Part shown: one piece after another, positions 33,699 to 45,526 of the stretch
Layout of the letters: each line of letters starts with the position of its first letter
How positions within the stretch are numbered: position 1 is the first letter of the stretch
Assembly: GCA_963971575.1 (NCBI GenBank)
Contig: OZ020611.1
Span: 145,912,419-145,976,418 of the forward strand
Direction of reading: 5' to 3'
DNA: 64,000 nucleotides
Origin: Liopterus haemorrhoidalis
Taxonomy: Eukaryota > Arthropoda > Insecta > Coleoptera > Dytiscidae
The notes under the pieces: generated by a model
Database searches by the model: none
What the model saw: the letters and a program-made list of their open reading frames with translations, nothing else
What the model was told of the DNA's origin: nothing
Made by a program: the position numbers and the translations under genes

Positions 33699-35012
33699 CA
33701 GTAGCGGATCTAGCTTTTTCGGGGCCTGAGGCTAAAATTTTTTTGGGGCCCCCTAAAAAAATAAATTGCAATAATGGCTATTACTCAAATATAGGTATTA
33801 TTGGTACTTTGAATAAAAAAATTCCTGTGAACTCAAATATTTATTTTAATTGAAAATGTACATAAACACAAAATAAGAATATTAAATGTATGTAAATAAT
33901 TCTAAAAACATAAAATTGGAAAAAATACGGATATATGTAATATCATATATTAGGAGTATAATTTTCTCTCCTGTTCTACACAATATGCTTCTTTCGGCAC
34001 TTTGTCGTGGCATATTCTTTTATCGTCTCATCATAATCTAATGATTGTGTGATGTCATTTTTTCATGTTTTGGATAAATACGTTACTTTTGTTTTTTCGT
34101 TTTGACACGTAACTAAGTGCTTTTGTAAAAATGGATCGAATTTCTCGATCAATTCGATTATTCCCATAAAATTTCTATTGTTTGGTGAGTCCCATTTTTC
34201 ATCATGACCTCTAAGTGGCAAGCCTCTTTCACATAAAAATTTAATAACTGCAACTACTCTCTTCAATATTTCGTAACAATATTTTATGTTATTTGTCATT
34301 TCTTCTTCCAATTATTTGTCTAATGTATTTTTATTTTCTTTTCGAGTAATCCATGTTAACATAGCTTTGATATGTTATATATTTGACAAAATATTCTTCC
34401 AGTCAGAAAACCCCTCCGATGTGAGAAATGAAATATCTTTCGAAAACATTTTGCACACAAAGCAATAAATGCAACCTTTACCCTTCGAGTAAGATATCCA
34501 GGATCTAGTTACAGATTGGCCATTTTTTAATTTTTTTTCGAAATATTTATTTGAGAAACTTCTGGTTTGGTGTTTGTATGGCCTACTGGATTCTATATAA
34601 TTATTATAAAACGAATTTTCTTTTTTAAACACTGCTGTATAAAACTTTTATTTAGTATAGCGGGCCAAACTGCCACATCTCTGTACTTATCAACGAATCC
34701 ATTAAATTTTTACCGAGAAATCATATGGTCACTTTGAAAACACCTCGACACGTTGAAAAGTTTTACAAAAGTAATAAAAATTTGAACAAAAAAAAAAAAA
34801 AATGGTTCACATCTGTTAACACTTATACCGTTTAATATTGTTTACAAAATAATTTTTGACAAGAAATGTTCAGTACAGATATTTAAAAATTAAATTAAAA
34901 AAAATGGCAGTTTCAAAGTTTTTGTATAATATTTAGGCCCAGCTCGGGGCCCCCTTAATGTTGGGGGCCCTGAGGCTTGAGCCTCATTAGCTTCATGGTA
35001 AATCCGCCACTG
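33699..35012 (-). mobile_element. hAT element with perfect 8-bp duplication
   Basis: The ends CAGTAGCGGATCTAGC and TGGTAAATCCGCCACTG are inverted repeats of hAT type. They are flanked by CTTTACAT on both sides (33691-33698, 35013-35020), an exact 8-bp duplication. Both subterminal zones carry GGGGCC(C)-rich stretches, TTTTTTGGGGCCCCCT and GCTCGGGGCCCCC. The element is 1314 bp and has only the N-terminal half of a transposase. Confidence 0.92.
34063..34632 (-). pseudogene. hAT transposase N-terminal half (TTF zinc finger, DUF4371)
   Basis: Two minus-strand frames are joined by a break of about 60 bp. The first (34375-34632) has a TTF-type zinc finger: RSWISYSKGKGCIYCFVCKMF and TSEGFSDWKNI. 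The second (34063-34311) has the start of the catalytic domain: EILKRVVAVIKFLCERGLPLRGHDEKW and FMGIIELIEKFDPFLQKHL. The remainder of the DDE core and the dimerisation domain are absent. In related hATs these two parts are separated by about 60 residues, so an internal deletion or frameshift lies at 34312-34374. Confidence 0.8.
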
Positions 35013-35167
35013 CTTTACATTAACACAATGCTCTCCCTTCATGGTCTGCTACTATGTTTGCTACTATGTTTTAATGCTTATCATTTTCTTTAAGAAAAGC
35101 CTACAATTCAGTTTTTTAAATAAGTCTTTTCAGTGTCAAATGAGTGAAGCAACAACCAAATTATATA

Positions 35168-35610
35168 CGAGGGTTACCTTTTATGTTTTTACAAACGACC
35201 GCTAGATGGCAATATTGAAATGTGTCATTACTATGTTCGTAAAATATGACATGTGTTATTGTGAAATCAGTGGCAGCTTATAAATTTACCGAGTAGTTTG
35301 TTAACAGTGAACGTTAAAAAAAAACAAGTTTGTAAAAAAATTTATATTACTCGTGAAGGTTTTCGTTGGATGATTTTTTACGATTTAAAATAGTAGTAAA
35401 ATAATTCAACAACAATGCATAGATTCGCTTCGTTTAACTTTTGGTAATGAAGCACCATCAGAGAAGACTGTTTACAATTGGTTTGCAGAATTTCGTCGTG
35501 GTCGTGCGTCGATCAGTGATGAATCTCGTGAAGGTCGACCAAAATCGGTTGTGATTCAAAAAAAACATCGATGCTGTGCGCAAAATGATTGAAGAAGATC
35601 GGCATGTAAC
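35168..35610 (+). mobile_element. Mariner 5' half, same family as 1467 and 35858
   Basis: It begins CGAGGGTTACCTTTTATGTT after TA. It contains a degraded leader and N-terminal HTH: IRFAFNFW-like sequence, then GNEAPSEKTVYNWFAEFRRGRASISDESREGRPKSVV. One extra A in a run of eight A residues near 35563 shifts the frame before NIDAVRKMIEEDRHVTY. It stops at a T-run (35618-35630) without catalytic domain or 3' end. Confidence 0.8.
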
Positions 35611-35857
35611 TTACCATTTTTTTTTTTTTTTTCGTAAACCGTAAAAGGTATTAAAAAAGTATTAAGTAAGAGTTATTTCTTTTCGAAAGCTCTACCCAAA
35701 GATACGAAACTCAACATACGTTATGGTTTAAAAAATCAAAGTCCGTCATATCCTCTACTTCGATACTGCCATTTGTTTCTTTGGGAAGAATTTTTTCCCA
35801 ACTTGCTCATGCTTGCAAGGCATGCGTGGGACAGAAATATATATATATATATGTATA
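35611..35857. other. Spacer between two opposed mariner pieces
   Basis: It contains a 15-T run, a possible small LINE or SINE remnant and an (AT)n run just before the next mariner terminus. No gene is seen. Confidence 0.4.
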
Positions 35858-36575
35858 CGGGGGCTACCTTTTAAGTTTTTACAAAAACTAAGAAAGATTT
35901 TTTTTTTGAACAAACTGTTCCAAATTCGCCTTTAAGATTTATACACTTTTCGGATTTTGCAGTGCCTAGGTTGAATCTTTTTAGCATTCCTTTACACCAA
36001 TCAACACGAGCCTTTTTTGAGCTTCGATCAAATTATGCGGAATCCATCGGGAACAGATCTTTTTCACAGCTAAATGTTTATGCAAAATCGAATATATTGC
36101 AGTTGCGATATACCTAAGGATGCCTTTATCTCACGGTAACTCACATGCCGATCTTTTTCAATCATTTTGCGCACAGCATCGATGTTTTTTTGAATCATTA
36201 CCGATTTTGGTCGACCTTCACGAGATTCATTACTGACGGACGCACGACCACGACGATATTCTACAAACCAATTGTAAACAGTCTTTTCTGATGGTGCTTC
36301 ATTACGAAAAGTTAAATGAAGCGAATCTATGCATTCTTGTTGAGTTAGGTCTTTGTTAAATCGTAAAAAATCATCCAACGAAAACCTTTACGAGTAATAT
36401 CCATTTTTTCACAAATTTGCTTTTTTTAACGCTTACCAGCAACAAACTACTCGGTCAATTTATAAGCTGCCTCTGATTTCACAATAACAAATGTCAAATT
36501 TTACGAATATAGTAATGACAAATTTTAATATTGCCATCTAGTGTTTGTTTGTAAAAACATAAAAGGTAACCCTCG
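35858..36575 (-). mobile_element. Mariner deletion derivative, both ends present
   Basis: The ends CGGGGGCTACCTTTTAAGTT (35858) and AAAAGGTAACCCTCG (to 36575) are flanked by TA at 35856-35857 and 36576-36577. The minus strand keeps the N-terminal HTH frame and the linker up to the block before the first catalytic aspartate. It then jumps to the extreme C-terminus, so the catalytic core is missing. Confidence 0.8.
36070..36378 (-). pseudogene. Mariner HTH-only frame
   Basis: The 102-codon frame starts MDDFLRFNKDLTQQECIDSL and covers both HTH units: TVYNWFVEYRRGRASVSNESREGRPKSV, then IDAVRKMIEKDRHVSYREIKASLGIS. It is lost at a frameshift in QLQYIRFCINI where related copies read TAIHSIL..HLAVKKIC. 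A more complete GRPKS linker than in other copies is kept. As with the other deletion derivatives only DNA binding could survive; function is not shown. Confidence 0.7.
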
Positions 36576-36577
36576 TA

Positions 36578-37688
36578 TATTTAAAAATTTGTATCAAGAA
36601 CGACCTACTTCAGTTCTATTAAGCAAACTACAAAAGAATTTGTAGTGCATTAGTGAAAGGAGACGGCAGTCGGAGTTAGTTTTCAAAAATACTGACTTGG
36701 GAGACGAGAATATTATTTTTTGCCGACTCCCATCTCTGCTTCAAACCACGCATAGCTTAAGACTAAGGAACCGAAAGTATTTAAAACAAAATGGAAGGCA
36801 CTTTGGATACTTACTACTACTATAGTGAAACCTCGTTAATCTAGACACCGTTAATACGGACTTTGCCTAAACCCAAAAAAACTTGCGTAAAAATAGGGAA
36901 TTCCATATTTTAAAAGTGACTGAAAAGTCAGCAATCGCATCAGTCAAGTAGCTTCGTGACGATGATTGCAATTGTGACGTGCACCACCACAGTTAGTTTC
37001 TATTTAGCTGCTGTTTCTAGTGACGGATTGACCCACGGAGACATCGGGCAATTTCCCGAAGGGCCAGTCCCAACCAGACCAGTTCTATATATACCTAGTA
37101 TATATAGAATATAGTTAGTTAAATTTTTTTGGCGTAAAGCAACGATGGCTATTTGTGCAATATATAGAATAAAGATATATGTATCTAAGATTCAAGAATA
37201 GATAAGAAAGTGATTGAAGATTGTATTATTTTATTTTAGGAAGAAGTTGATATTTCTGACTTTATATTTGAATTTTGTTGGCACGTTTCCTCGCGAACCT
37301 AACACTTTATTCGAAACTTTATGTCGAAGATATAATCTGACAGTTTGACAGATAGCTATCGATTGCATAATTAACTTTTGAACGAGTTGATATATCTTCA
37401 AGAAATTTTATAAATAGTTGGGTAATGAAGGATGGTTTTGATCAAATTTTAACCAATTTATGTCAAATTTGAAAAGTAAATGAGATTGAAAGACAAACAA
37501 AATTTATTAAGTAAATCAATAGCATTAGGAATACGACAACAAGCTTCGATATGGTTCTTTAGTATTAGTATATTGTAACAATAAAATATAAGACGAATTT
37601 AGTTGCGATTGTATATTTATTAAAATATCACTATATTTAGGAAGTAGTATACTATAGTAGCTTTTCTTGTATACAGCACGGTTGAATA
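36578..37688. other. Spacer with two transposon ends
   Basis: GCCGACTCCCATCTCTGC (36726-36743) is a hAT-like end, perhaps paired with GGAGACGGCAGTCGGAGT (36659), giving an 85-bp remnant. GTGAAACCTCGTTAATCTAG (36827) and CCGTTAATACGGACTTTG look like a pogo/Tigger terminus with no partner. No gene is seen. Confidence 0.4.
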
Positions 37689-38325
37689 CTGCAGTGCAGT
37701 GGCAGCGCTAGCTCTTAAAGTCTAGAAGGCCAGGAAATATTTGAGTATAATCTAGGGAGGCCAGGAAATATTTGAGGAAGGCATAATTTTTTATCGTTAT
37801 TAACGGACAGCTGAAAATACAAGTGATGATTAAAAAAAGAAAGATCCTCACTTATAAACAAATGATGACCTCAAAAAGTCCTCACTTCTAAAACAAGTGA
37901 TAACCTAAAAAATTGATGAAGTGTGAATTTTCACACATTTCTGGATTTTGCAGGTATTTTGTAACTGAACGATGATTATTTGGGATGCCAAAACAAATTT
38001 TATGTCAAAATATTTTTTTATGAATTTTAATTCGAATGCCTAATACCATTATTTAAGTTTCTAAATATATGCAGTATTTTTTTTATATAGCAAAGTTCAT
38101 TAAGATTTTGAAAATTGCACCTATGGTTTCCATTGGTTGCTTACATCATAAGTCCCGCCCTTTGATTTCGTCAAACATAGAATTAAATTATAATTTCAAC
38201 ACTTTCCACTGGTTATTAAATTTACGCTTTTAAAAATTAAATGCAACATTTACCAAATATAACTGGAATTTTAACAATATAATTTAAACAAAATAAAAAT
38301 GCAAAAAAAAAAAATAAATAAAATC

Positions 38326-38405
38326 AACAGGATTCGAACCCTAGTTTGCAAGCTTCTTATATTATTAAGCGTACGACAAATCCAACCACGCCACGAGAGC
38401 TACTG
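38326..38405 (-). other. tRNA-like Pol III module in copy 2
   Basis: The minus strand has AGCTCTCGTGGCGTGGTTGG (A-box region) and GGGTTCGAATCC (B-box), followed by a T-rich run. The anticodon-arm region is different from the modules in copies 1 and 3. The T-stem pairs at three of five positions, so a functional tRNA is unlikely. Confidence 0.6.
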
Positions 38406-38878
38406 ATGTGGTATGTTACACAACGTATTAAATAGTTAACATATTTTAGTTAAAAACACAAAAAATGCGTTATTTTCCGAAAACATAATCTGATCAAAAA
38501 TTCCTGTTGTACTATTCCAGTTCACACCAATGTACATTACTTAGAATTTTTTCAGATTTTTAGTTTAAACCATCTGGGCTACAGGGTGTGGGACAAAAAT
38601 TTTTTTGCACAATTTTGGCAAAAATCGCTTCAAAATAATTTATTTTGCAAAAATAAAATTTTGATCGTTAATCCACGTACTAAGGGCTTTCATTTGATAC
38701 CCTACTCAGAATTTAAAAAAAATATATTTTTTTTTCGATGAGCACATATTTGTTTATATTTTTAGAGGGATATGTTTTTTAGATGTTTTAGTATTTTTCC
38801 TATGTGCGGGTCAAAAAGTTGTATAAGCATGCCAAATTTCAACTCTCTAGGTTTAGCCGTTTGGCTACAATTTTTACC

Positions 38879-38901
38879 GAACAGACAGACAGACAGACAG
38901 A
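38879..38901 (+). repeat. Short (CAGA)n tract in copy 2
   Basis: About five units. This is the counterpart of the 34-unit GTCT tract of copy 1. Confidence 0.9.
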
Positions 38902-39114
38902 CGACAAAATTACGGTATAAGGGTTTTTTGGTCATACCTACAAAACCCTAAAAAAGGTCCCTCACTTCTGTAATATATATGATGACCTCCTTAAAAAATA
39001 GATCCTTGTTGCGTACACATTTATCTCTAAGTATTTCTGGGAAAGGCCCAGCACAATATGGGGGGGGGGGCTCCTGGAACCCCGCTAGTGCCGCTACTAA
39101 TGTAGTGTAATCGC

Positions 39115-39255
39115 CAGGGTTTGGAATGCAGCAGTGTGTATTTAGCTCCACTGGTCTCTAGTATGACGCGGCTCAAAAAGTTGCTGAAGTTTGCGATTAG
39201 TGGACGCTTGTCAAGACCTGACAAACCCCATAATAATAATAATAATTTATTCATT
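39115..39255 (+). repeat. R2-like LINE 3' end with (TAA)n tail
   Basis: GTGTATTTAGCTCCACTGG, TGCTGAAGTTTGCGATTAGT and ACGCTTGTCAAGACCTGACA match the 3' untranslated region of the R2-like LINE at 55905-56020. Here it ends in CCCCA followed by (TAA)n at 39230-39247, which marks the true 3' end of that family. It lies right after the hAT-like element. Confidence 0.75.
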
Positions 39256-41191
39256 GGTAATTACAACATACAAATTGTTATACCAAGTCAAAACAAAAGT
39301 ACAATGATGTGTAAAAGATTCAGTAATCAAATAAGCATCAAAATATACAATAATGCCATTCGAAATACCCTTTTTTGAAAGGTATTACAAAGGTGTGTAG
39401 CGGACCATTGGTACTCGCCTTTATATCGTATCATTGATATTAACTATGTAGCGAGCCTGTGATATAATGTAAAATATTGAAATGTTTACTGTTTTCATTT
39501 TTATAATTATGAAGATTTAAAATCTAATCCAGCCTCCGATGTGGTATCACCACATTCTTATTAACTTTCGTATTGAACAGAAGATGCCAGATAAGATTCG
39601 AACGTAAGAATTATAGTCTCAAACTGAAGTGAGATTCCTAATTAAGGAGTTCTGGTACTAGGCGTGAGTTTTTATCCAGGATTCAACATTATTTTTAGTA
39701 CTCACCAACCGACAATGCAAGCATCTTGTATTTGGTATGGGTTGCTGAACACTTAGGTTTTTCAAAGTGAAGGTTTACACACATTAAGTAATAAGGCAAC
39801 AAATCGGTAATTGCGATTGTGATACTGCATGAATTACGATTCGAATTAATCGAACATGCACCGTACTCACCTGCCTTAGCTATCACCGATTTCTTTCTAT
39901 TTCCAAAACTCAAAATATGGTTGGCTGGAAAGATAATATCTCAAAATAATATTATTTTTCTGAAGGATTGAAAGGTCTTGAAAATCGACTAAATGGAGAC
40001 TATATAAATACAATTTTGCCCAAAAAGGTTATGTATTCTATCTCGTTATAGAAACTTTAAGATCACCATTCGTATTAGTTTCTTTACCACTGTTATTATT
40101 TTGATCACAACTATATTTTTCTAAGATTATCAGTAAAACATTTGTATGGAATTATATTACAAAAAAATTGGAAGAAAACTGTCTATTTCTTGAAATATTT
40201 TGAGCACTTTTTAACAAAATAAGCGATGCAAACAAAAATGAACAAGTTTTAAAACTTTTCACATATTAGTTTAGTTAAGTTAGCATAATAATAAATTAAA
40301 ATAATCTTCATTTTAGTTATTCTCCATTTCAATTTTCATTTCGCAAAGTATACATGGAATAATTATCGTATTCTGACCAAAGCTCGTAAGTCATACTCAG
40401 AGCCGAATAGAGTGGAATATAACACAAATATGTTCTTTAGCAGCACAAATGATTGCTGTTATTGATTGTTCCTACCTTTGTTCGTACTTTTTGTAGAGGG
40501 CTTATATACTACATAAACCCTGAATTGAAATTTTAGCACCTTCGAAATACTTATCTTTTATTTAGAAAGTTCTAGCACGTCTCTTCAAAATTAGCTGAAT
40601 GCATTTTAGTACAGTAATAAAATCAGTCAATAGAGCAACAATCGTTAACGATCTCCCGTAAATCTGCCATTAAAATAACATTTAAATGCAGATAAGTGAT
40701 AGTAGTAATTCGGTAATAACAGTGTGACTAATGGTATAAGTCTAACGAGTATGCAGCTCCTAACATAGAATTACAGATAAATCTGATAGCGGCCACGTGA
40801 TTGTTACAAGTGAGTTATATGTCATAGTCATTACTGATTGTCGATTAGTCGATTCATTTAACAATGATAATGAAACGTGTTTAGCTCTCAATCTAATACT
40901 GCACGGATGTTCAAGGCTTTTATTCACAATACAACTGTTTCAATTGTGTTATTGTTTATTAATGCAATTGTAAATGAGTTATTGAAATTTATTGTTATGG
41001 ATTTCATATTTTTAAAGCAACAACGAAATATATTATGTTGGATCTTAAATACCTTGTACTCTCAGGAGCAGTGGTAATGATTCATCAGTGGGTCAAAATA
41101 CTCATCATAATCAAATTATTTTTACCTGTTGGACGGACGAAACTGTCCCTCTGTTTTATAACAGTGACATCTTACAGATCGCATTGAAATA
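39256..41191. other. Long AT-rich spacer, nothing recognised
   Basis: Only short frames without family resemblance. No inverted repeats or transposon ends were noticed. Confidence 0.5.
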
Positions 41192-41980
41192 TTGGGTCGA
41201 TGCAAAATAAACGACGATTTTTTTGAAGTTTTTATTTTGTGTTGTAAAATGGCTCTTGCATAATTTAATAATTATAAAAATATTCTTCTGTTTTTAGGTG
41301 TAAAAATGTTGAAAATCTTATTCATGTTCGTCATATTATTCTCTACCATTTCGAGAAAGGATGGAAAGCGGTAGTCATTTCGCGATCTCAACGAGCTTTT
41401 TGGCAAAGGAACAATTAGTTAAAAATAAGTTGAAAGATGGTTCCACAAGTTTAAATCGGATGACACAAGTCTTAAGGATGATGAAGAAAGAGGACGGCCA
41501 TCGGATTTTGACGGTGGCACTTTTGTCAGCCGTGGAAGAGGCCGATAGCATGACAACCCGGCTACTGGCCGAAGACTTCAATGTTGACCAATCCATGATC
41601 GTCCGTCGCCTAAAAAAAACTTGTAAAGGTGTCGAAATTAGCTGGATGGGTGCCTTGCGAACACTCCGAGAGCAACAAAGGCGATCGTGAATTTTCGCCG
41701 AACTGCTGCAGAGAAACGAACAATCGTCAATATTGTATAATCTTGTCTGGTGATAAATCGTGGTTGCTTTTCAAAAACGTCAAAAGAAAGAAAGTTTGTC
41801 CACAAGGTGCCCAAGGTGCAAAAGGTACCCACAGTAAGAAGGCAATGTGGTGCGTATGGTGGGACAGAATCGGAATCATCTATTGGGAGATCATTGCAAA
41901 CGGCATTTGCTTTTGGTGGAATGAAGATGATGAGCGTCAAAAGAGACGGATTTTCTTTTTTAATATAAAATTTTAATATG
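41192..41980 (+). pseudogene. Mariner transposase pseudogene (mauritiana-like lineage)
   Basis: After a TTGGGTCGATGCAAAATAA that could be a degenerate terminus, the plus strand reads FGKGTIS, VERWFHKFKSDDTSLKDDEERGRPSDFD (first HTH and linker). It continues ADSMTTRLLAEDFNVDQSMIVRRLKK (second HTH), GWVPCE, ILSGDKSWLLFKNVKRKK in the first catalytic region, and KKAMWCVWWDRIGIIYWEII. The catalytic TCDEKW has become LSGDKSW. At least four frameshifts occur and homology ends near 41975, before the second and third aspartates. The partial frames at 41361-41690 and 41629-41976 are pieces of it. Confidence 0.8.
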
Positions 41981-43384
41981 TAGCTCTAATTCAGCAGAAC
42001 GTCTAAGGCCCCCATAGAGCATCGGGCCTCTAAGCGACGGCATATCTTGCACACCCCTATTTACGCCACTGACGATGACGCCTTTAGGGCAGCAATACAG
42101 CAATTCTTCTATGCAAGTGACTCCAAATTTTTCAAAAATGGTATTGCTGTGCTTGAACATATATTTGGAAGAAGTATATCTAAGTTCAAGAGCTTATGCT
42201 AGGGCCAATAAATACTGTATCTTTCTCATAATTACTACTAATCTACCAAGTTGAACGAGTATGCGTCTTTGACGAGACCCTTCATGAACAGAAGGCCTAA
42301 CTGTAACAGAACCATAAAAATATTGAAAAAAATATAACCAATAATCAGTCCTAAATGCATAGTCATGATTTAGTATAGAATTTTATCTCGTATAAACATC
42401 ACAAATTCTTTCATGCGACTCTCTAATGTAAGTGAACCCGATCACGTGTGCATTCGGTCAGGTAAGATGGTGAATGAGAAACAACGGTTTACATTGCCTG
42501 AATATTAAAACAGCTTTGAGCACAGTGCTTGTTTTTATCCTGGGTACAGTCGCAGCTCTCTGCATACAATATCCTCATGGACCATAACAATTGCATTTAC
42601 ATCAGTAAATTCGTAAGGATATCCCTGGATGAACATCACTAAAAAAGTCAACTTATTTTATGGGAAATTTACAGTAATAAACTTACAAAGCACAGTTAAG
42701 AGGTGCTAAAAACGTACCGTATTATTTAAAATTGCACTGTCAGTTATTATGTCCGAAATCGAATTTTATTTATCTTAGATAGTCACTATCCATCTCATGT
42801 TATCGGAACCCTAATTTGCAATTGCATTAACTCCAAAACGTTCAAATTTACAGGAGAGCACTGAAACCAATCTTGTACACAGCAAATGGAATATCAGTAT
42901 TTTTAATTTGCTATTTAACCTCTTTTAATTTTTATCTGTAGTTTGCAGGTTGGACGTGCATGCGTTGAATTGAAAAAATAGAATATTGCCAAATTAGGTT
43001 GACATGTTGACATTATACATTTTACAACTCATTTACCTAATGTTTATGAAGAGATGGTAAATATAGAAAGATACAAAAGATGTGACGAATCCCTTAGTAC
43101 TCACGTGCTTAATAATTTCAACTACTATAATGTATTCTACTTATATCATCCATTCCAACGTTGGTTATCATCATAGCAATCGGCACCTTGCTACTGCCTC
43201 ATCTAAAATAGTTCAATAAATGTAACTTTAGACCTTTTCCTCGGGTTAGCAAGTCAAGAGATTCTTTATTTTCCATGGCTTCTTCTCTGTTATATTATGT
43301 AGGATATTATACATGCGTGGAATATGAAATCTTATATTTCACACCGTATAATATGAACAGTTTTATGTATTTAGTGTTGGATAT
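41981..43384. other. Spacer with a hAT-like right end
   Basis: CCCCTATTTACGCCACTG at 42054-42071 resembles a hAT terminus; the sequence before it (AAGGCCCCCATAGAGCATCG) also fits, but a left end was not found. The rest shows no gene. Confidence 0.4.
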
Positions 43385-44050
43385 ACATACAAGTGTATTA
43401 AAAATTAACAAAAACAAAACTAAAATCATGACAAATGGACAAACGGAGAACAACTTACATGGAAATAGTTTGGATTATGCAAAAGAAATAATATACCTCG
43501 GGCAACTACTGTCTTTCAACAACAGATAATGAAAGGAAATAGAAAGAAGAGTAGCTCAAGGGTGGAATAAATTCTGGACATTAAAAGATATATTCCATTC
43601 AAACTTATCAGCCACAATAAAAAGGAAGTGCTTTTGACAGCTGCGTTATCCCCACTATGATTTATGGATGTCAAACTTGGTCTACAACCCAAAAAAAAGC
43701 AACAAACTACGCACGTGTCAACACGCGATGGAAAGATCAATGCTAAAAATCAAAAGGTCTGACAGAATCCGTCTATCCGCAATAAGAAAAAAACTGGGTT
43801 AAAGGATATTCTGAAAACTGGCAGGTCCTTGAAATGGAAACGGGCTGGTCATGTTATGCGCCTTAGAGATCATAGGTGGACAAAAGAGGTCACAGAATGT
43901 GTACATATAGACCATAAAAGAAGGCGAGGAAGACAAAGTACTCGATGGGAAGATGAAATTAAGGAAACAGTAGGTAAATACTGGAGAAGGGAAACAAGCG
44001 ACCGTTAACGTTGGGCGCAACTGGGGGAGGCTGCCCAGAATTAGGCTCCG
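43385..44050 (+). pseudogene. RTE-like LINE, thumb and C-terminus
   Basis: Across frameshifts the plus strand reads LKINKNKTKIMTNGQ, LDYAKEIIYLGQLLSFNN (the YLGQ motif), FDSCVIPTMIYGCQTWSTT, CQHAMERSMLKIKRSDRIR, LKWKWAGHVMRL, HRWTKEVTE, RRGRQSTRWEDEIKETVGKYWRRETSDR. This is the C-terminal region of an RTE-type LINE enzyme; the palm with YADD is missing. The 3' end is near 44050, after a WAQLGEA-type terminus. Many frame breaks; inactive. Confidence 0.8.
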
Positions 44051-44499
44051 TGAATTTAAAATAATCAAGTTCAATTAGATATTAAGAATAGGTATTATTA
44101 TTTGTAAATTTAAAGTAATATATAATATGTATTATAAAATCATTTTAATGTAATGTAATATGCATTATAAGCTACAGTACAATTGTATATATAGATTTAA
44201 TAACGGAAATAAAAAGGGCTATAATAATCATACATATAGGTATTTGTGTATATGACCAAAAAGTTGATCTTTCTTGTCCGCATCTGAATGGCCGATTTAA
44301 ACAAAGAAAATTTCAAAATATTCCTTGAGATGCCTACCTAACTACATATTGTATTGTTTATACCGTGAGCGAAATTAACTTAAAAGTTAAACCGTCTCCT
44401 GGCATGGATTGTGTTCGTTTGAGGTTTCGCTGCAAAAATCTCAAAAAACCTACAATGGTCTTATTGAACTTAGTTTCGATCTAAAAGACTTTCTTACAG
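44051..44499. other. AT-rich spacer, nothing recognised
   Basis: Untranslated LINE tail and unique-looking sequence with no identifiable gene. Confidence 0.45.
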
Positions 44500-44958
44500 A
44501 TGAAAGTGTCTTATATTCATGATATTAATAAGACCGGTCCAAGTAAATGCTTCTGAGACATAGATACTATTTCAAAATGACGTAAACATTCTGGGCTCAT
44601 TTGAAATTAAAATCCTTCGTAAGATCTTTACAAGAAGACCAGTTATGAAGAACTCTGAACTCTTAGGTATAACTTTGAACTTTATGAGGCCTTTAAGGAC
44701 GATAACATTATTCAACATTTACAGATCGGACGACTTCGGTAGTTTGGACACGTCAAGAGGATGAGCGTGAACAGACCAAAGGAAAGTGTAAAATAGGGAG
44801 ACCTAAGCTACAATGACAAGGTGGTGTTGAGCAACATGAGAGTCTTAGGAATACAAAATTGGTGGACTATATTTCAGGACAGGACAGAATAGCGACGTAT
44901 CCTACGAGAGTCCAAGGCTCAGTATGGGTAGAGCTAATGATGATGATGATGATGAAAC
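44500..44958 (+). pseudogene. RTE-like LINE C-terminus with (TGA)n tail
   Basis: The plus strand reads YELYEAFKDDNIIQHLQIGRL, FGHVKRMSVNRPKES, GRPKL..., then VRVLGIQNWWTIFQDRTE and RRILRESKAQYG, ending in a TGATGATGATGATGATGA tail at 44936-44955. This is a second RTE-type subfamily, distinct from the one just upstream in both the conserved block (RL.WLGHV.RM) and its tail. Two stops and one frameshift. The tail marks an intact 3' junction. Confidence 0.8.
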
Positions 44959-45139
44959 GACAACAAACAACAAATTTCCTTTTTGAATAAATTTGGATAT
45001 TCTTCTTTCAAGTCAGACAAAAAATCGTTTAATGAATCGTCATTAAATTTAACTTTAATTTGGTCGTCTGATGTCAGGTCGATATGGTTTTCATATTTTC
45101 AAGCAAATATTTCATTCTGTTTAATACTGAAAGGATTAA

Positions 45140-45526
45140 AAACCCAGAAGTTATTATTATCTTTATGCAGAAAACGCGTTTTTCTGGCTCCATTTCCCTA
45201 TGAAATACGAGCTATTGGACCAATTCGACGCCGATTTGAAGTGAAAACGGCTGCATTTGGCGAAAAAAAAAAAAAAGTGCTGTTCCACCATGACAACGCA
45301 CCGATGCAGGTGCGCAGTTGCAATGGCTCCAAAAATTGTGCTACGAATTGGTTCATCATCCACCATATATGCCAGATTTGACCGCCTGCAACTATTATTT
45401 ATTTCCAAACTTGAAGAAATGGCTCGGTGGTAAGGGATTTGGTTCGAATGAGGAAGAAAACCTGATTTTGCTGCCGAACTTCAAATTTTATCGGCGGAAT
45501 ACAAATCGAGAACCTTTTGCGAGAAT
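45140..45526 (+). pseudogene. Mariner transposase fragment, C-terminal half
   Basis: The plus strand has AIGPIRRRFEVKTAAFGEKKKKVLFHHDNAP with the second catalytic aspartate. After a frameshift it reads LCYELVHHPPYMPDLTACNYYLFPNLKKWLGGKGFGSNEE with the third-aspartate region. It matches the lineage at 120-949, which has the same GPIRRRFE segment. The first catalytic block is missing. It ends abruptly at 45526, where the left inverted repeat of a different mariner begins. Confidence 0.75.

Larger units (their letters stand above)
37918..38955 (-). repeat. tRNA-bearing interspersed element, copy 2
   Basis: This copy is inverted relative to copy 1 and inserted into the tandem array of the hAT-like element. 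It runs from GTGTGAATTTTCACACATTT (palindromic terminus) through the conserved 400-bp block, the tRNA-like module, the conserved 500-bp block with CCACACCC-type sequence, (CAGA)n and GTATAAGGGTTTTTTGGTCA to CCTACAAAACCCTAA. It has the 110-bp segment missing from copy 1. Confidence 0.8.
37697..39099. mobile_element. hAT-like element interrupted by nested element
   Basis: The left end CAGTGGCAGCGCTAGC and the right end GCTAGTGCCGCTACTA are inverted. Flanking CTGCAGTG and ATGTAGTG agree at six of eight positions, consistent with an old 8-bp duplication. The interior on both sides of the nested element is an array of TCCTCACTT..AAAACAAGTGATGA units, related to the MITE at 23683-24051. A 19-bp unit, AGGCCAGGAAATATTTGAG, occurs twice at 37728 and 37757. 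Without the insert it would be about 370 bp, the same size as that MITE. Confidence 0.65.

Noticed and set aside
41997..42074. Complete hAT element
   Set aside because: Only a right-end-like TTTACGCCACTG was seen; no left end or duplication was found.
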